From: Bacillota bacterium
GTDB lineage: Bacteria; Bacillota; Clostridia; Lachnospirales; Lachnospiraceae
Reading direction: 5' to 3'
Length of the DNA: 64,000 nt
NCBI GenBank assembly: GCA_029224465.1
Contig: JAQXUQ010000016.1
Coordinates: 20,291 to 84,290 of the forward strand
Shown here: positions 8,267 through 16,202 of the stretch, one piece after another
Numbering within the stretch: position 1 is the stretch's first letter
Layout of the letters: each line of letters starts with the position of its first letter
The notes under the pieces: model-generated
The model's input: the letters and a program-made list of their open reading frames with translations, nothing else
The model's database searches: none
Told to the model about the DNA's origin: nothing
Made by a program: the position numbers and the translations under genes

Positions 8267-9994
8267 ATGAAATCTTTACACTTTCAGGCTGCTCTGGCAG
8301 CCGTTTTTCTGACAGTATCGCTTTCGGCAGCGGGGGCTGCCGTGCCGGTGCATGCAGCCGGACCCGCTGCGGCGGCGGGAAACGGCGGCGTTACGCTTAC
8401 AGGCGCGGTCAACGGACATACATATAAGGCGTATTGTATCTTCACTGGTACAGCGGACGAAAAGGGACGGCTTACGCAGATTCTCTGGGGACCCGGCGTC
8501 AGCGCGGACGCGCAGTTGATCGAAAGGCTGCGGAAGAGCCCTCTGACCGGCAAACGTTTTGCGAATGTCTCTTTGGAGGACGGCGCCGCCGCGGCAGCCG
8601 CTGCCATGAAAGATGCGGGCGCCATGGAGAGCAAGGCGTTCGCGGACGCGTTGTCGCTTTCGCTCAAAGACGCGGCGCAGTCTGTGCAGGGGACGCAGGG
8701 AAGCGCTGTTTTTACGGGGCTGCCGGAAGGATATTATCTTCTGCGCGATGAAAGTGCAATCTCGGAGAAGGATGGAAAAGCGGAGTCTGTTACACAATTC
8801 ATGCTGAGGATCGTTTCGGGGCAGCAGTCTGCGGAGCTCAAGTCGGCGGTGCCGTCGCTGACTAAGAGAGTACGGGAAGACAGCGCCTCCGAAGAAACGC
8901 TCCATCACTCGGAGTATAAGGATGCGGCCGACTGCTCTTTCGGCGACACTGTTTCGTACAAGCTGATCGGCACGCTGCCGGACAATTATGATGTGTATGA
9001 CACGTACCGGTATGTTTTTCGGGATCAGGCAGGAGACGGGTTTTCCATGAAAGGCGCGGATTCTGTCAAGGTCTATCTAGCGGATCATGAGAACGCAGCC
9101 TATCAGGACACGGGAACGAAGGATCTGTCCGATGCAGAAGGACTGAAGATTACCTGCAGCGGGCATGATCTGACCGTGCAGTTCGAGGATCTGAAAAAGG
9201 CGGTTCCGTCTTTCCGGGCGGATCAGAGAATCATTGTGACGTATGACTGCGTTATGAACGGGAACGCGGTTTGCGGCAGTAAAGGAAATGAGAACCGCGC
9301 CACGCTCTCGTTTTCCAACGATCCGAATGAGGGCGGCAAGGGGCGCGTTGATACGACGCCGCAGGAGAAGACAAAGGTCTATACGTATCAGCTTCTGCTC
9401 ACTAAGACAGACAGCAGCAATAATTCGCTCGCGCTGGGCGGCGCTGTATTTGAGCTTTACCGAAAGCGCGGCGGCGTTACCGAGTACGCAACAGGAAAAG
9501 ACGGCAGTGTCATCGATTTAACCGGCTGGACAAAAGACGAGAGCAGCGCTGCCAAACTTTCATCCGGACTGACAGGCGCCGGAAAAGGAAAGTTCGGTGT
9601 AAGAGGTCTTGACAGCGGTACATATTACGTAAAAGAGCTGCAGGCGCCGGATGGTTACCGCGCCGGAGATGATGTCAAACTTGTGATTACTGCCGGAATG
9701 AAGGATCAGAATGGAATGAATGGCAAGCTTGACAGCCTGAAAATCTCCGTGGAGCAGGAGGGAAATACAAGGACACATGACAGCACTTCGAATGAGAACG
9801 GGCAGGATCCGTATGGTGTCCTTCTGGAAGAAGGAACAGTACGCTCGAATGTGACCAATAGGTCAAGCGTGCTCCTGCCGGTTACCGGCGGCACCGGCAC
9901 AGCGATCTTCTACGGCGCCGGCATTACAGTGGCAGCGATGGCGGGAATTGTACTGCTTTCCGGCCTTCCCGGAAAGAAAGGAGGCAGACCATGA
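8267..9994 (+). CDS. SpaA-type isopeptide-forming pilin, LPxTG-anchored
   Basis: Likely shaft subunit of a covalent Gram-positive pilus, 575 aa. An N-terminal signal peptide (about 1-30, cleavage near VHAAG) is followed by Ig-like Cna_B/SpaA domains. The last of these starts around YQLLLTKTDSS and contains the E-box KELQAPDGY (about 455), whose Glu assists the Lys-Asn isopeptide bond. The C-terminus has the sorting signal LPVTG (about 536), a hydrophobic helix and a basic tail GKKGG. A strong AGGAGG precedes the ATG. It is the first of four overlapping genes with a dedicated sortase. Family architecture is clear; shaft versus other pilin role is inferred from gene order. Confidence 0.9.
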   Translation: MKSLHFQAALAAVFLTVSLSAAGAAVPVHAAGPAAAAGNGGVTLTGAVNGHTYKAYCIFTGTADEKGRLTQILWGPGVSADAQLIERLRKSPLTGKRFANVSLEDGAAAAAAAMKDAGAMESKAFADALSLSLKDAAQSVQGTQGSAVFTGLPEGYYLLRDESAISEKDGKAESVTQFMLRIVSGQQSAELKSAVPSLTKRVREDSASEETLHHSEYKDAADCSFGDTVSYKLIGTLPDNYDVYDTYRYVFRDQAGDGFSMKGADSVKVYLADHENAAYQDTGTKDLSDAEGLKITCSGHDLTVQFEDLKKAVPSFRADQRIIVTYDCVMNGNAVCGSKGNENRATLSFSNDPNEGGKGRVDTTPQEKTKVYTYQLLLTKTDSSNNSLALGGAVFELYRKRGGVTEYATGKDGSVIDLTGWTKDESSAAKLSSGLTGAGKGKFGVRGLDSGTYYVKELQAPDGYRAGDDVKLVITAGMKDQNGMNGKLDSLKISVEQEGNTRTHDSTSNENGQDPYGVLLEEGTVRSNVTNRSSVLLPVTGGTGTAIFYGAGITVAAMAGIVLLSGLPGKKGGRP

Positions 9995-12900
9995 AACGCC
10001 CGGGAAGAGTATCTTTGCTGCTTGCGCTGCTGCTTTTCCTGCAGCCGCACTTTACGGTACTTGCAAGTGAAAACGCTGCCGCGGAGAGTTTGGCGGAGAG
10101 TACTGTGGGGAATACCAGCACTGCGGAGACGGCGGCAGAAAGTGGGACATCTGCGGAAGTAAACGCGGCCGGGGCGGCGGTGAGCGGAGTCTCCGCGGAA
10201 GAGAGCGCAGCAAGGGCGGCGGTGAGCGAAGACACAGCGGGGGTGCAGGCACCGGAGGAAGACCTGACCGCTGCAAGTTCTAACGCCGGGGCTGCGGCCC
10301 GACCGCAGACAGACGCTGACAGTAAGACGCCGGAAGAAGAGCCGAAATCGCCGGATGCCAAAGCACCTGCGGCGGATGCTGAAAGCACCGCTACGGATAG
10401 TGCGGCAGCATCTGAAACTTCTGCGGCAGACACGGCGACTGCGGCTGCCGGCAGGATCCCGGCAGCGGAAGTGACTGCAGACGAGTCGCAGACGAAGGCA
10501 AAAGCCGGATTTTCTGAGGAAGAAACGGAGCCTGCTGCCATGAAAACCAGAACCGTTTATTTGGATGCAGCGCTTTCCGGTATCTGCTATCAGGACAGCC
10601 CGACCGGGTCTGGAAACGGGATTCCGGGAGAAGACGGGATCGTCCGCTATGTGGTATTCGACGGGCAGAATCAGTGCCTTGCGCAGGGAGAAATGGAACG
10701 TCTTCCGGAACACGCGGAAGACGGCCGTATATGGAACGCTGTTTACAGCGCGGATGTGCCGGAGGAAGCAGAAGCAATCTGTTTCTGTTCATCAGCGGAA
10801 GATCCGGCAGCAGGGACACCAGATGGAACAATAACCGGTTGTGGAACCAGTACCGGATACCTGCCGATTCCGGAAATGGAGAATCCCTGCTTCTATGCGG
10901 ATGCGGGTGATCCTGTAGTTTACACTTCCGGCGCAAGAGGCGGCTACTGGGACAGTGTGTATTCGATCCGATCGCCGGAAAAAGAAAATGAAAAGAAGGG
11001 CGAGCCGCAGGAAATTCTCGATGTTCCGCAGGGCGGGATGCCGGGGGCCGCGGGTATGACCTATGTTCCCGCTACAGTTTACGATTACTATTCGGACATT
11101 GAAATGAACGGTCTTAACCGGTTCGGAAAGTCGGTAAACGGCGTGAATTACCGTTCGTTCATGCCGTTCCGGATTCTGGACGAGACGATGAGTGATTATT
11201 ATCGCAGCCACAACGCACCGGCACCCATTTACACCGGCGCGTTCTCCGGTTCTGACAGGAAGGAGGAAGCCGGGTTCGAGTATCTTCGAAAGGAAATGAA
11301 TTTATACGGCAGTGATGACTTCGCAAAATTTTACTGGGCGAATGTAGCGATCAAGAACATTCATGGAGAAGACGCGGCAGGCAGTTATAACAGCGCTGCA
11401 TGGAACCTTGCGGGACATGAACTGCAGGGATATGAAGGAACGGGAAGCGGGAATCTGCTTTGCTACGGAACAGAAGCGCCGATGCCGTATTTTTCCGAAG
11501 CGTTTCTGAAGGGAAAGAACAGCCTGCATGCGCAGGTCGGAAAAGTTTTCACGGATACGGCGTTTCCGTTTTTCCGGTCGGAACGGGATGGTGACGGCAT
11601 CGCGTACTGGACCTATGACAGCATGGCGACATCGCTTCATCTTTATGAAACCGCGTCGGACGAACGGTACAGGTATTATCTGGCGGACACCGGCAGGCAG
11701 CCCTGGTCGGAGAATGTCGGCTGCCCGGGCGATCAGCCTGCTGTAGCGAATCCGTATGGCTTCTTCCCGCTCAATGACAGGAGGGCTTCGATGAGCGGAG
11801 CCGATTATGACTATGGCTTCGGCGTACGGATGGACATCGATTTCAAACTGACGCCGGACGGCAATCTTGTGGACAAAACAGGCACTCCGCGCCCGATTAC
11901 ATTCAACTTTTCGGGAGATGATGATGTCTGGGTTTTCATAGACGGGAAACTTGCGCTGGACCTTGGCGGCGCGCACGGAAAATCCTATGGCTGCATCAAT
12001 TTTTCTTCGGATCTTCCGTATCAGAGCAGTTACAACGAATACACTTCTTCGCCGGAAACGGCGCAGGTGCCTGCCGGAACGGTTTTCAACAGCGCCGTCA
12101 AGAAAAGCCTTGGTTTTGAGAATCTGACCGAAGGACCGCAGAGTGTTTCCCTGGACCCGTCGCTTCGATCGCCGGGGATGCACACGATGACTTTGTTTTA
12201 CATGGAAAGAGGCCTCTGGGAGTCCAACATGAAGGTGGAATTCAACTTCCTTCTGGATGATACGCTCCATGTCCGCAAAAAGGTCAGCATGGACAGCGTC
12301 CATCCGCTTTTCAAAGAGCTTCTCGGATCACAGACATACAAGCTGCAGGCGGACGGACAGTCGTTTGAACTGGGGGACGGAGATGAGAAGAGCTTCAGAG
12401 ACGTTTTCAAGCGCGGCAGCACGGTTCATCTGGAGGAACAGGCGTCGCCGCTGTACAAGACAAAGCTGACGATTCTGGAGAATGGCACCGATGTAACAGA
12501 GCTTGTGAAGGATTCCGGCGCTGATCTGCAGAATCCGGTTTTCCGCTCTTATCTGAACCCGGATGATATCAATGCAGGCATTGATCTCACAGCTTTGTTT
12601 ACCAATACGGTCAAAACAGGATCGCTGATCGTGGATAAAAGATCATCCGATGGAAGCAGTCTTGCGGGAACGTATCATTTTAAGGTTCATTTTAATATGT
12701 CCTCCGGACAGACTGCGGATACGGAATTTGATATCGTTGCGTCATCGGGGAAGCACACCTACGCGATCCGCGGCGTTCCAGTCGGCACGCAGTATGAGAT
12801 AGAAGAAGTGAGCGCGAGTGACAAAACAAAACTTATGAAAATCCAAGGCTCGTCTTTGCGGCCGGAACTATTTCGCAGCGAAAACGGCAAAGCGTATGGA

Positions 12901-13110
12901 ACGATAGCGCCGATAGCGGCTTCGGAACAGTCCGGTGCCACGGGTGATGCATCCGGACCGGAGTATACGGTCACGTTTTACAACGGCCTTCCGCCGGCAT
13001 TTGATTTGCCGAAGACCGGCGGCCGGGGCATTCTGCTGTTTCTTCTGGGCGGAGGAACGCTGGCTGCAGCGGGATTTGTATTTCTCCGGGAAAGGCAGGC
13101 ACTGCATTGA
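9991..13110 (+). CDS. Fibro-slime domain surface adhesin, LPxTG-anchored (candidate pilus tip)
   Basis: Large secreted protein of 1039 aa. A signal peptide (about 1-25) is followed by a low-complexity stretch rich in Ala, Glu, Ser and Thr (about 25-185), probably a stalk or glycosylated spacer. The middle holds a fibro-slime/PA14-like domain recognisable by NFSGDDDVWVFIDGKLALDL (about 636-655). Near 870-980 a Cna_B-like domain begins at GSLIVDKRSSDGSS. The sorting signal is LPKTG (about 1004), then a hydrophobic helix and a short basic end. It overlaps the pilin gene by four bases. In related operons the largest protein with a binding-like domain is the tip adhesin, so that role is likely; the ligand is unknown. 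Confidence 0.88.
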   Translation: MKRPGRVSLLLALLLFLQPHFTVLASENAAAESLAESTVGNTSTAETAAESGTSAEVNAAGAAVSGVSAEESAARAAVSEDTAGVQAPEEDLTAASSNAGAAARPQTDADSKTPEEEPKSPDAKAPAADAESTATDSAAASETSAADTATAAAGRIPAAEVTADESQTKAKAGFSEEETEPAAMKTRTVYLDAALSGICYQDSPTGSGNGIPGEDGIVRYVVFDGQNQCLAQGEMERLPEHAEDGRIWNAVYSADVPEEAEAICFCSSAEDPAAGTPDGTITGCGTSTGYLPIPEMENPCFYADAGDPVVYTSGARGGYWDSVYSIRSPEKENEKKGEPQEILDVPQGGMPGAAGMTYVPATVYDYYSDIEMNGLNRFGKSVNGVNYRSFMPFRILDETMSDYYRSHNAPAPIYTGAFSGSDRKEEAGFEYLRKEMNLYGSDDFAKFYWANVAIKNIHGEDAAGSYNSAAWNLAGHELQGYEGTGSGNLLCYGTEAPMPYFSEAFLKGKNSLHAQVGKVFTDTAFPFFRSERDGDGIAYWTYDSMATSLHLYETASDERYRYYLADTGRQPWSENVGCPGDQPAVANPYGFFPLNDRRASMSGADYDYGFGVRMDIDFKLTPDGNLVDKTGTPRPITFNFSGDDDVWVFIDGKLALDLGGAHGKSYGCINFSSDLPYQSSYNEYTSSPETAQVPAGTVFNSAVKKSLGFENLTEGPQSVSLDPSLRSPGMHTMTLFYMERGLWESNMKVEFNFLLDDTLHVRKKVSMDSVHPLFKELLGSQTYKLQADGQSFELGDGDEKSFRDVFKRGSTVHLEEQASPLYKTKLTILENGTDVTELVKDSGADLQNPVFRSYLNPDDINAGIDLTALFTNTVKTGSLIVDKRSSDGSSLAGTYHFKVHFNMSSGQTADTEFDIVASSGKHTYAIRGVPVGTQYEIEEVSASDKTKLMKIQGSSLRPELFRSENGKAYGTIAPIAASEQSGATGDASGPEYTVTFYNGLPPAFDLPKTGGRGILLFLLGGGTLAAAGFVFLRERQALH

Positions 13111-13973
13111 GAAAAATCATCGCGGGTTTTCTGCTTGCCGCCGGGCTTTGTCTGATGCTCGCGCCATGGGCAATGAATCAAATGAACAGGAAAATCCGGC
13201 ACGGTGAAATCGAAAGGTATACGGATAGCGTGCAGAACCGTTCGGAGAATAAACTTGCCGAGGAATGGAACAGGGCCTGCGAATATAACAGAACTGAAAA
13301 AATACCTGCGGATTTGACGGAGCCCGGCCGTGAGCAGGAATATGAAGAACTGCTGAATCCGGGCGGAGACATGGTCATGGGGTATCTTGAAATGAAGAGC
13401 GCAGATATCCTTCTTCCGATTTATCATGGGACTTCGGAAGAGGTGCTGCAGAAGGGCTGCGGGCATCTGAAAGAATCATCGCTCCCTGTCGGCGGAGCCG
13501 GAACGCACTGCGTGCTGACGGGGCATACCGGGATGCCGCAGGAGAAGCTGCTTACGGATCTGGACAGGGTGAAAAAGGGCGATACATTTACGCTGCATGT
13601 TTTAGGACACGCATTGACTTATAAAGTCGATCAGATACGTGTCGTTCTTCCTGATCAGCAGGAAGGTCTTATGCCTGTAAAGGGGAAAGACTACTGCACG
13701 CTGGTAACTTGTACGCCTTACGGCATTAACACCCACAGACTGCTGGTTCGTGGCAGAAGGGTTATAGAATCTGTAATAACATTAAAGCTGTCAGTACCTT
13801 CGGATTTTTCCGCGTATTACCCGGAGACATACTGCCGCAGCGCAGGCTTTGCGCTGATCGCCGCGTTCAGCGCGGCCGCAGGCGCGGCGCTTGCCGGACT
13901 TCTTACGAAAAGACTGGAGCGTAATGGAACAAAACAATGCATGAAGAAAAGGAGGCTTCCGCTGCATGGATAA
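13107..13973 (+). CDS. Class C sortase (pilus polymerase)
   Basis: Cysteine transpeptidase joining pilins through the LPxTG Thr to a Lys of the next subunit, 288 aa. The N-terminal helix (IIAGFLLAAGLCLMLAPW) anchors it. Catalytic residues are His in LTGHTG (about 137), Cys in TLVTCTPYG (about 201) and Arg in LLVRGRR (about 213). A second C-terminal membrane helix (about 250-275) is typical of class C. The start is TTG at 13107, overlapping the upstream TGA; the next ATG (after about 15 codons) would remove most of the anchor helix, so TTG is preferred. A lid motif (DPF/DPW) is not obvious. Confidence 0.92.
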   Translation: MRKIIAGFLLAAGLCLMLAPWAMNQMNRKIRHGEIERYTDSVQNRSENKLAEEWNRACEYNRTEKIPADLTEPGREQEYEELLNPGGDMVMGYLEMKSADILLPIYHGTSEEVLQKGCGHLKESSLPVGGAGTHCVLTGHTGMPQEKLLTDLDRVKKGDTFTLHVLGHALTYKVDQIRVVLPDQQEGLMPVKGKDYCTLVTCTPYGINTHRLLVRGRRVIESVITLKLSVPSDFSAYYPETYCRSAGFALIAAFSAAAGAALAGLLTKRLERNGTKQCMKKRRLPLHG

Positions 13974-14634
13974 AAAGCTCAGAATCGGGACGTGGCTTCT
14001 CATAGCAGCCACACTATCCGTTGTCGTCTGGATGTGCATGCCGGGGAGAGTGCATGCCGCTTCCGGCAGTAGTCAGGTTATCATTACAAACTGTCTGCTG
14101 CCGGACCAGACACTGTTTCTCTATAAGGTTGGCAGAAGCGCGGGCGGGAAGAAAATTGAGTTCGACTCCGTTTATACCCGAAACGGTATCCGGAATGTTT
14201 CCTCTGAGGACAAGCGAATCCGTACGGTGCCGGAGGAATTGCTGGGTGTGATCCATAAGTCAGAAGACAGTATACAGCCGGCATACGCGGCGAAGGCGGA
14301 TGAAAAGCCGGAATGTCATTTTTACGGCGTGATGCCCGGCATCTATCTTCTGACAGGAAAGGATGTTTCGAAGCAGGGGACCGGCTACTGTGTGGTCCCG
14401 GCGCTTATTGAAGTTCCGGAAGGACAGGAGTATACGAAAGACGCGGTAAAGGCTGCGGTCAAGTTCGAGCTGCAGAAGCGGGATGCGGGGGACGGGCCGC
14501 CGGCGGAAGAAGCTGCGAGGGAAGAAGGGGGAAAAACACCGGCAACCGGCGACACGTCGAAAGAAAGTACATGGGCATTTCTGATGGGGCTCTCCGTTCT
14601 TGCCGGTGCATTTGTTCAATACAGATGGCGCTGA
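13966..14634 (+). CDS. Small secreted surface protein of the pilus operon with degenerate sorting signal
   Basis: A 222-aa protein beginning 8 bases inside the sortase gene. It has a signal peptide (about 1-32, hydrophobic core LLIAATLSVVVWMCM, likely cleavage after VHA), a compact extracellular domain (about 35-165) and a C-terminal TPATGD (about 187) followed by a hydrophobic helix and RWR end. TPATG would be a degenerate LPxTG, suggesting that another sortase recognises it or that it stays as a membrane-anchored base subunit. No Cna_B E-box was spotted. Position last in the operon fits a pilus base/anchor protein; this is inferred. Confidence 0.75.
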   Translation: MDKKLRIGTWLLIAATLSVVVWMCMPGRVHAASGSSQVIITNCLLPDQTLFLYKVGRSAGGKKIEFDSVYTRNGIRNVSSEDKRIRTVPEELLGVIHKSEDSIQPAYAAKADEKPECHFYGVMPGIYLLTGKDVSKQGTGYCVVPALIEVPEGQEYTKDAVKAAVKFELQKRDAGDGPPAEEAAREEGGKTPATGDTSKESTWAFLMGLSVLAGAFVQYRWR

Positions 14635-14647
14635 CAGGCGTATAATA

Positions 14648-14736
14648 ACCTTCCGTAAAGTCATGCCGCGGATATCCTGAATGGGCAGCCGAGGCATGGG
14701 AAGCAATTTAACATATGAATCACTAAAACGGAAGGT
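14648..14736 (+). promoter_or_regulatory. Structured leader that can mask the ribosome-binding site
   Basis: ACCTTCCGT (14648-14656) is the exact complement of ACGGAAGGT (14728-14736), and the second arm contains GGAAGG, the Shine-Dalgarno of the ATG at 14743. Inside, CATGCC (14662-14667) can pair with GGCATG (14693-14698), with GG/CC continuing the stem. The element sits right after the pilus operon stop. Closing the outer stem would block translation of the next gene. Confidence 0.5.
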
Positions 14737-14742
14737 AACAAT

Positions 14743-14973
14743 ATGGCGAATCCAATGGATATGATGAAAATGGCGCAGAGACTGCAGATTTTTTCTTCCC
14801 AGCATCCGCGGGCAATTGCTTTCCTGCGGGATACCGCGCAGAATGCGGTGCAGACCGGAACCGTCATCGAGATGAAGGTGACGACGCCGGACGGGCACGA
14901 ACGGATCAGCAACATCAAGCTGACGCAGGAAGATCTTGAGACAATCGAAATCTTAAAGAACCTGAAAAAGTAA
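14743..14973 (+). CDS. Conserved-looking 76-aa protein, function unknown
   Basis: Small soluble protein with no signal peptide, cysteine or membrane helix. It has a helical N-terminal half (MDMMKMAQRLQIF and HPRAIAFLRDTAQ), a central strand pair (GTVIEMKVTTPDG) and a C-terminal acidic/basic helix ending ILKNLKK. I do not recognise the family. GGAAGG lies 7 bases before the ATG, and that site can be masked by the upstream leader structure. It faces the lipoprotein gene on the other strand, whose stop is 20 bases away. Confidence 0.75.
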   Translation: MANPMDMMKMAQRLQIFSSQHPRAIAFLRDTAQNAVQTGTVIEMKVTTPDGHERISNIKLTQEDLETIEILKNLKK

Positions 14974-14993
14974 GGAAAAGCTGCAGCCTTCTC

Positions 14994-16013
14994 CTATTTC
15001 AGCTTCAGCGAAGTCAGATCCTGCATCTGATCATAGGATATATCTGTCAGCTTATTTCCGTTGACCATATCGGATAGTGACTGGTCATAAACCTTTTCAT
15101 CTACGAGATAGGTGTCGCCGGGCGGTTCGATCGTCTCACTCTTTTCGGACTTTTCTTCTTCTGTACCGGCGGAGGTGGCGGCAGCAGCCGGTTCACTCCC
15201 GGCGGCGCCGGCTTCCGCCTGTTCCGCGCCAAGTGCCTGTGCGGCGTCCGCAGAGGTGCCGGCGGCAGCATCTGCACCGGAAGCTCCGGAACCGGCAGCG
15301 TCAGCAGATGCTGCGCTCCCTTCCGCCGAAGCCGGCGAGTCCGCGGCGTTTGTCAGAAGATAATTGTCTTTGGAAGTTCCGTCCGCGTCGTCCGGCAGGG
15401 AAAAGCCGGCATAATAGTAGGTGTGTATCGTGATATCATTTTCAGTCCCGGTGGAAGCAGAGGTATTGTTTCCGCTTTTTCCCGAAGCTTTCCGGATCGC
15501 TTCTGCCGCATCTCTGTACCCGGAAGCGTCTTTCATGACCGCGCCGACAGCGCTGGATTTACAGCCGCTGATGCGTGAAACTATCTGATAACAGATATTT
15601 TCCGTGCCGTAGGTACTGATGATCCGGTTTTGTTTTTCCGCGTAACTGATTTTTCCGTAAGATGAAAACGGCGCTTCTCCGATCTCGGATACTTCGCCGC
15701 TGTCCATATCGAGTGTAAACACATAGACGCCGTCTTCTCTGGCGTTTCCCGCGCTGATCAGAAGCTCCGGCACATTGTTGCCGTCAATATAGGCAAATGC
15801 GCCGCGCGCGCTCTTTCCCGCAAAATGCGGAATGAATTCGGACTGAAGGAATTTGTCATACGCGCTCTGCGCTGCATCCAGTACGTCTCCCGTAACCCTT
15901 TCATTTGTGCTTCCGCCGGGAGAGGAGGACTCTGTCCCGGCGCAGGCCGACAACATAAAAGGAAGCAGCAGAAGAAGAATCATATTCCGTTTTATGAAGC
16001 ATTCGTTCAGCAA
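14994..16013 (-). CDS. Lipoprotein of unknown function with low-complexity segment
   Basis: 339 aa with a lipoprotein signal: a basic n-region (IKRN), hydrophobic core MILLLLLPFML and lipobox LSAC (Cys about 24). The N-terminal domain (about 40-165) has alternating strand patterns such as GAFAYIDGNNVPELLISAG and DGVYVFTLDMDSGEV, as in many clostridial lipoproteins that read like a calcium- or polymer-binding repeat fold. Residues about 215-290 are Ala/Ser/Glu-rich, and the C-terminus is a short folded tail. Start: TTG at 16013 is chosen because AAGGAGA lies 7 bases upstream; the in-frame ATG at 15983 lacks a site and would leave no basic n-region. Function not recognised. Confidence 0.75.
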   Translation of the reverse strand: MLNECFIKRNMILLLLLPFMLSACAGTESSSPGGSTNERVTGDVLDAAQSAYDKFLQSEFIPHFAGKSARGAFAYIDGNNVPELLISAGNAREDGVYVFTLDMDSGEVSEIGEAPFSSYGKISYAEKQNRIISTYGTENICYQIVSRISGCKSSAVGAVMKDASGYRDAAEAIRKASGKSGNNTSASTGTENDITIHTYYYAGFSLPDDADGTSKDNYLLTNAADSPASAEGSAASADAAGSGASGADAAAGTSADAAQALGAEQAEAGAAGSEPAAAATSAGTEEEKSEKSETIEPPGDTYLVDEKVYDQSLSDMVNGNKLTDISYDQMQDLTSLKLK

Positions 16014-16090
16014 AATATAGTCTCCTTATATACTGTATAGGATAACCGATTCAGGGTCCGGCATCAATGCAAAGACTGCAAGATTCGGGA

Positions 16091-16120
16091 TTGTAACACA
16101 GGTTACAGACGTGATATACT
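16091..16120 (+). promoter_or_regulatory. pflB promoter overlapped by a 16-bp inverted repeat
   Basis: TTGTAA (16091-16096), 18-bp spacer, TATACT (16115-16120). TGTAAC-ACAG-GTTACA (16092-16107) is an inverted repeat covering the -35 and part of the spacer. Its TGTAA-N6-TTACA form resembles CRP/FNR- or Rex-type sites; repression by a redox or NADH sensor is a reasonable guess for pflB. Confidence 0.55.
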
Positions 16121-16147
16121 CCATGTCGTATGCTCGACCATGAAAGA

Positions 16148-16165
16148 CATACAACATGTTGTATG
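16148..16165. repeat. 18-bp perfect palindrome in the pflB leader
   Basis: CATACAACATGTTGTATG is fully self-complementary. It lies between the -10 and the start codon at 16203, so it could be a second operator or a transcript hairpin. Confidence 0.6.
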
Positions 16166-16202
16166 AAGGAAAAATTATCTATCTGTGCAAAAGGAGGCTG
16201 CC

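Noticed and set aside
14994..16013. Broken or frameshifted lipoprotein because the first ATG gives a poor signal peptide
   Set aside because: A TTG start 10 codons upstream has a good Shine-Dalgarno and gives a normal basic n-region, so the gene looks intact.
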